Source: Campylobacterota bacterium | GTDB taxonomy: Bacteria > Campylobacterota > Campylobacteria > Campylobacterales > Sulfurovaceae | Assembly: GCA_003646505.1 (NCBI GenBank) | Contig: QMKT01000015.1 | Location: 1 to 17,608 of the forward strand | Direction of reading: 5' to 3' | Length of the DNA: 17,608 bases | Shown: piece by piece, positions 14,842 through 17,608 of the stretch | How positions within the stretch are numbered: the first letter of the stretch is position 1 | Layout: the number at the start of each line of letters is the position of its first letter | The notes under the pieces: model-generated | Database searches by the model: none | What the model was told of the DNA's origin: nothing | What the model saw: the letters and a program-made list of their open reading frames with translations, nothing else | Made by a program: the position numbers and the translations under genes

Positions 14842-16380
14842 TTATTCCCATTCAATAGTTGCTGGTGGTTTTGACGAAATATCATACACCACTCTATTGA
14901 TACCGTCGATCTCATTGATGATCCTACGGCTCATGCCTTCAAGTACATCATGAGGCACATGTGCAAATGTAGCCGTCATCCCATCTACAGACTCTACCAT
15001 ACGGATACATACTGTATTATCATAGGTTCTGTTATCTCCCATAACACCTACAGACTGTACATTGAGTAGTACGGTAAAGGCTTGCCATACTTTGTCATAA
15101 TAGCCTGTGGCTCTAAGTTCTTCTTGCATAATGGCATCGGATTCCCTTATAAGATGTAACCCCTCTTCGGTCACTGCTCCCATTGTTCTAATGGCAAGAC
15201 CTGGTCCAGGGAAAGGGTGCCTGCCTATCATATCTTTAGGAAGTCCTAGTTCTAAGCCCAATTTTCTTACCTCATCTTTGAAAATTTCTCTTAAAGGCTC
15301 AACCAGTTCAAAAGTCATCCAGTCTGGTAATCCACCAACATTATGGTGTGACTTAATCGTCTTAGATGGCCCTTTCACTGAAACAGATTCGATTACATCT
15401 GTGTAGAGTGTCCCCTGTGCTAAAAAAGCAACATCTGTATGCTTTTTAGCTTCAATGTCAAAGATCTCAATGAATTTTTCACCAATTGCTTTACGTTTAG
15501 TTTCAGGGTCTGACACATCTTTAAGTGCTGACATAAACTCTATTTTTGCATCTACTGTAATAAGTGGTATATCCAGCATTTTAAACATAACTTGTACATC
15601 TTCTACTTCATTTTTACGAAGAAGTCCCTGGTCTACAAAGACACAGATGAGTTGTTCTTTTGGAAGTGCTTCATTAAGCATCGCTGCAACCACGGAAGAG
15701 TCAACACCTCCAGAGACACCACAAAGGACTTTTTTATCTCCCACTTGTGCACGAATACCTTCTATTTTCTCTTTTGCAAAGCTCCCCATGTTCCATGTAC
15801 TGTCACACCCACAAATATGTTTTGCAAAGTTTTTCAACATTGCTGTACCCTCTACAGAATGATGTACTTCCGGGTGAAATTGAAAAGCATACACTTTACG
15901 CATATCATCTGCGATAGCTGCATATGGAGAGTTTTCAGATGTACCTACGACCTCAAATCCTTCAGGAATACTTTCCGCTTTGTCTCCATGACTCATCCAT
16001 ACAGTGCTGTCATTGTTCACATCTTTAAAGATGCTGGAATCATTTTCTATTTTAAGCTTTGCTTTTCCATATTCATGATGATCTGCGGGCACAACAGAAG
16101 CACCAAAGTGTTGGGTGATAAGTTGCATACCATAACAGATACCAAGTATCGGTAATCCCAACTCCCAAATACCTTCATCTGGTTTATACGCATCTTCAGA
16201 ATACACAGATGCCGGTCCGCCGGAGAGTATAATACCCTGTGGTTTTCTTGCTTTAATGTCTTCAAGACTCTCACGGTAAGGTACAACTTCTGTATAAACA
16301 CCGGACTCTCTTAATTTTCTTGCAATGAGTTGTGTGTATTGTGAACCAAAATCGAGGACTAGAATAGGTACTTGTTTCAT
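14842..16380 (-). CDS. guaA: GMP synthase (glutamine-hydrolysing)
   Basis: GuaA converts XMP to GMP with ATP and glutamine, the last step of guanine nucleotide synthesis. All 512 residues are present. The N-terminal class I glutamine amidotransferase has [13 protein letters not shown] (9-21), the catalytic Cys82 in GICYGMQ, and His169 and Glu171 in [10 protein letters not shown]. The ATP pyrophosphatase domain begins with the PP-loop SGGVDSSV (223-230). The dimerisation domain carries [13 protein letters not shown] and ends in the typical PPATIEWE. An AAGG ribosome site precedes the ATG by about 9 bases. Three or four envelope genes follow it closely on the same strand. Confidence 0.98.
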   Translation of the reverse strand: MKQVPILVLDFGSQYTQLIARKLRESGVYTEVVPYRESLEDIKARKPQGIILSGGPASVYSEDAYKPDEGIWELGLPILGICYGMQLITQHFGASVVPADHHEYGKAKLKIENDSSIFKDVNNDSTVWMSHGDKAESIPEGFEVVGTSENSPYAAIADDMRKVYAFQFHPEVHHSVEGTAMLKNFAKHICGCDSTWNMGSFAKEKIEGIRAQVGDKKVLCGVSGGVDSSVVAAMLNEALPKEQLICVFVDQGLLRKNEVEDVQVMFKMLDIPLITVDAKIEFMSALKDVSDPETKRKAIGEKFIEIFDIEAKKHTDVAFLAQGTLYTDVIESVSVKGPSKTIKSHHNVGGLPDWMTFELVEPLREIFKDEVRKLGLELGLPKDMIGRHPFPGPGLAIRTMGAVTEEGLHLIRESDAIMQEELRATGYYDKVWQAFTVLLNVQSVGVMGDNRTYDNTVCIRMVESVDGMTATFAHVPHDVLEGMSRRIINEIDGINRVVYDISSKPPATIEWE

Positions 16381-16411
16381 ATAATGTTGCCTTAGTAAAT
16401 AATATTATGAG

Positions 16412-16417
16412 ATTATA
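16412..16417 (-). promoter_or_regulatory. guaA: -10 element of guaA
   Basis: The minus strand reads a perfect TATAAT 31 bases before the guaA ATG, giving a start near 16405 and a leader of about 25 bases. At the -35 spacing the DNA reads GGTACC, which is not a -35 match but belongs to the inverted-repeat element just upstream (16432-16512). That overlap would let the element act as an operator. Confidence 0.5.
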
Positions 16418-16431
16418 CAATGAGTATGATT

Positions 16432-16512
16432 AAGGGTACCACTTACAATAGGTAACGCTCACAATGGGCTTTGCAAATGTAAGATTTCATAAGTGGCACC
16501 ATTGAAACCCTT
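16432..16512. repeat. Nested inverted-repeat element upstream of guaA
   Basis: Two nested stems pair across about 80 bases: AAGGGT (16432-16437) with ACCCTT (16507-16512), and CCACTTA (16439-16445) with TAAGTGG (16490-16496). A competing stem, CTTACA (16442-16447) with TGTAAG (16478-16483), uses part of the same arm. The element fills the gap between the small membrane ORF and the guaA promoter. It could terminate the upstream transcript, act as an operator or be a remnant of a mobile repeat; no copy elsewhere in the window was noticed. Confidence 0.45.
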
Positions 16513-16514
16513 TT

Positions 16515-16664
16515 TTAGCTACTTTGCATCATGTAAATAATTACAGGCAGACCAAAAAGAAATAAAATAGTAAAAAAGGTACCGATCGCCCCCTGTTTCC
16601 CACCAAAATAATAACCAAGTGCTGTAGAGATTAAAAGTAACATGATTGTCATAAGAAGAAGCAA
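16515..16664 (-). CDS. Small two-helix membrane protein, TTG start
   Basis: A 49-codon open frame lies between nhaD and guaA. It opens right after an in-frame TAA. TTG at 16664 is preceded at proper spacing by AAGGA; an ATG four codons later (16652) is too far from that site, so TTG is preferred (49 residues; 45 from ATG). The protein reads as two hydrophobic segments around a short turn: MTIMLLLISTALGYYF, GGKQGAIGT, then FFTILFLFGLPVIIYMM and QSS. The GGKQGAIG turn and clean hydrophobic blocks look like selected coding sequence rather than noise. No family is recognised. It lies just after the nhaD terminator, in the same direction as nhaD and guaA. Confidence 0.55.
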   Translation of the reverse strand: MLLLMTIMLLLISTALGYYFGGKQGAIGTFFTILFLFGLPVIIYMMQSS

Positions 16665-16694
16665 AGAGATCCTTTTTTATTTTCTGAATATCTA

Positions 16695-16729
16695 AAAGGT
16701 AATAAATAATACTGAGGCAAGTGCCTCAG
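16695..16729 (-). terminator. Intrinsic terminator of nhaD
   Basis: CTGAGGC (16712-16718) and GCCTCAG (16723-16729) form a 7-bp GC-rich stem with a 4-base loop, 12 bases after the nhaD stop. On the minus strand the stem is followed by a T-rich tail (TATTATTTATT), fitting a Rho-independent terminator for nhaD. Confidence 0.75.
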
Positions 16730-16741
16730 AGGGAAAGATTA

Positions 16742-17518
16742 TTATGCTCCAAACCCTATGATTTGAAACTGTACATACCAAACAGCAACAGAAACGATAT
16801 ACCCAATAAGTACTGTCCATGCCAGTTTCATATGTGATCCAAAAGTATAGATGCCGTGAAGTTTACCCATAACCCCAACACCCGCTGCAGAACCAAATGA
16901 GATAAGTGAACCACCCACACCTGCTGTAAGTGTTACAAGCATCCATTGTGCATGTGCATCCACACCCATATCAGGGCTTGATTTAAGTACAGCGGACATG
17001 ACAGGAACGTTATCTACGATAGCAGAAAGGAACCCAACACCGATGTTCACTGTTGTTGCACCATACTGTGCGTAAAGTGCTGTAAAATACTCTAGGAAAC
17101 CTAAGAAATGAAGCCCTCCCACTGCCGCTAAAATACCGAAGAAGAAAAGCAGTGTATCATTCTCAATTTTCGCGATAAAAGAAAAGACATTCACTTCAGG
17201 ACAAACGATACCATCGCTATCGTATCTTACTTCTCTACTCATTCTGTAAATATAAAGTTTTAATACCGCTAAACCAAACATCATTCCCCACATCGCCGGC
17301 AAGTGAAGTACTTGGTGTGAAAGTACAGCTGAAGCAATAGTGAAAGCAAACAGTCCCATGATCATCTTACCGCCTGGAGCGATCATGACTGGCTTTTCAC
17401 CTTCGGCAAATGGCGGATTCCCATTAGGTATAAAACGGCTCAATAAAAAGGCTGTGATCAACCAGCCTAAAATAGAAGCTGGGAAAAGATATAAGAAATC
17501 GATAAAAGACCCTTTACC
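16742..17518 (-). CDS. nhaD: NhaD-type Na+/H+ antiporter, C-terminal part (5' end broken by fold-back)
   Basis: The frame encodes the C-terminal about 258 residues of an NhaD-family sodium/proton antiporter of the inner membrane. Hallmarks are FLSAIVDNVPVMSAVL and LTAGVGGSLISFGSAAG followed by GVGVMGKLHGIYTF, plus alternating helices throughout. Coding clearly continues upstream of the TTG at 17461: in-frame GKGSFIDFLYLFPASILGWL precedes it, so that TTG is an internal leucine codon and not a start. The frame then meets the inverted copy that begins at 17518 and hits a stop at 17525-17527. A full NhaD has over 400 residues, so the N-terminal half is missing because of the contig-end fold-back, not by gene decay as far as can be seen. 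A hairpin terminator follows the stop codon. Confidence 0.9.
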   Translation of the reverse strand, partial: GKGSFIDFLYLFPASILGWLITAFLLSRFIPNGNPPFAEGEKPVMIAPGGKMIMGLFAFTIASAVLSHQVLHLPAMWGMMFGLAVLKLYIYRMSREVRYDSDGIVCPEVNVFSFIAKIENDTLLFFFGILAAVGGLHFLGFLEYFTALYAQYGATTVNIGVGFLSAIVDNVPVMSAVLKSSPDMGVDAHAQWMLVTLTAGVGGSLISFGSAAGVGVMGKLHGIYTFGSHMKLAWTVLIGYIVSVAVWYVQFQIIGFGA

Positions 17519-17608
17519 GATTTCTTATATCTTTTCCCAGCTTCTATTTTAGGCTGGTTGATCACAGCCTTTTTATTGAGCCGTTTTATACCTAATGGGA
17601 ATCCGCCA
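17411..17608. repeat. Perfect 91-base inverted repeat at the window end (likely fold-back artefact)
   Basis: Bases 17411-17501 and 17518-17608 are exact reverse complements, separated by 16 bases (17502-17517), and the right arm stops exactly at the last base given. The left arm and spacer are in-frame nhaD coding sequence; the right arm is only its mirror image and brings a stop codon into the frame. A perfect palindrome of this size within a conserved coding gene and ending at the sequence end is typical of a chimeric fold-back from amplification or assembly. Confidence 0.95.

Noticed and set aside
15592..16155. 187-codon plus-strand open frame antisense to guaA
   Set aside because: It is a shadow of guaA, Cys/Phe/His-rich with no recognisable domain and no ribosome site.
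17459..17461. TTG as nhaD start codon
   Set aside because: NhaD-like coding continues upstream in frame to 17518, where the fold-back begins; the TTG is an internal leucine.

Overview
The window reads as chromosomal DNA of a Campylobacterota (epsilonproteobacterial) bacterium, most like the Sulfurovum/Sulfurimonas group. This is inferred from AT-rich DNA, the style of the proteins (AtpE with a leader-like N-terminus, NhaD, LptD, GuaA, HtpG) and the tight operon in which purD, an RDD protein, lptD, a J-domain protein, a phosphoribosyltransferase and pnp follow one another. Nearly all genes lie on the minus strand. The exceptions are a short exosortase-like gene at the left and a probable structured RNA in the middle.

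Layout by increasing coordinate. 1-101: start of atpE (minus, cut by the window edge). 102-367: divergent control region. 368-862: exosortase/archaeosortase-like membrane protease (plus), convergent with pnp. 882-7774: a compact minus-strand operon read purD > RDD membrane protein > lptD > J-domain protein > phosphoribosyltransferase > pnp, with overlaps or gaps of a few bases. 7775-8136: a gene-free gap holding a very long near-perfect hairpin whose wobble pairs fit only a plus-strand RNA, followed by further inverted repeats. I think this is a 6S-like/purD-motif RNA or an undescribed structured RNA. 8137-12201: a second minus-strand operon htpG > membrane protein > cation diffusion facilitator > hemD. 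12359-16380: guaA > zinc-ribbon membrane protein > transglutaminase-like protein > DUF481-like beta-barrel > small lipoprotein, with internal promoter candidates. 16381-16741: guaA promoter, an inverted-repeat element, an unlisted 49-codon membrane ORF with a TTG start, and a terminator. 16742-17518: the 3' part of nhaD.

The genes are mostly housekeeping: purine synthesis (purD, guaA), haem synthesis (hemD), RNA turnover (pnp), protein folding (htpG, J-domain), outer-membrane LPS assembly (lptD), and ion homeostasis (CDF, nhaD). The less familiar part is a set of envelope proteins behind guaA. No CRISPR array, insertion sequence, tRNA, rRNA or defence gene was seen.

The right end is a perfect 91-base inverted repeat around a 16-base spacer. 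It duplicates part of nhaD backwards and breaks its reading frame. It is most simply a fold-back sequencing or assembly artefact at a contig end, so nhaD should be treated as artificially truncated. The strongest candidate for new biology is the RNA region at 7828-8136.
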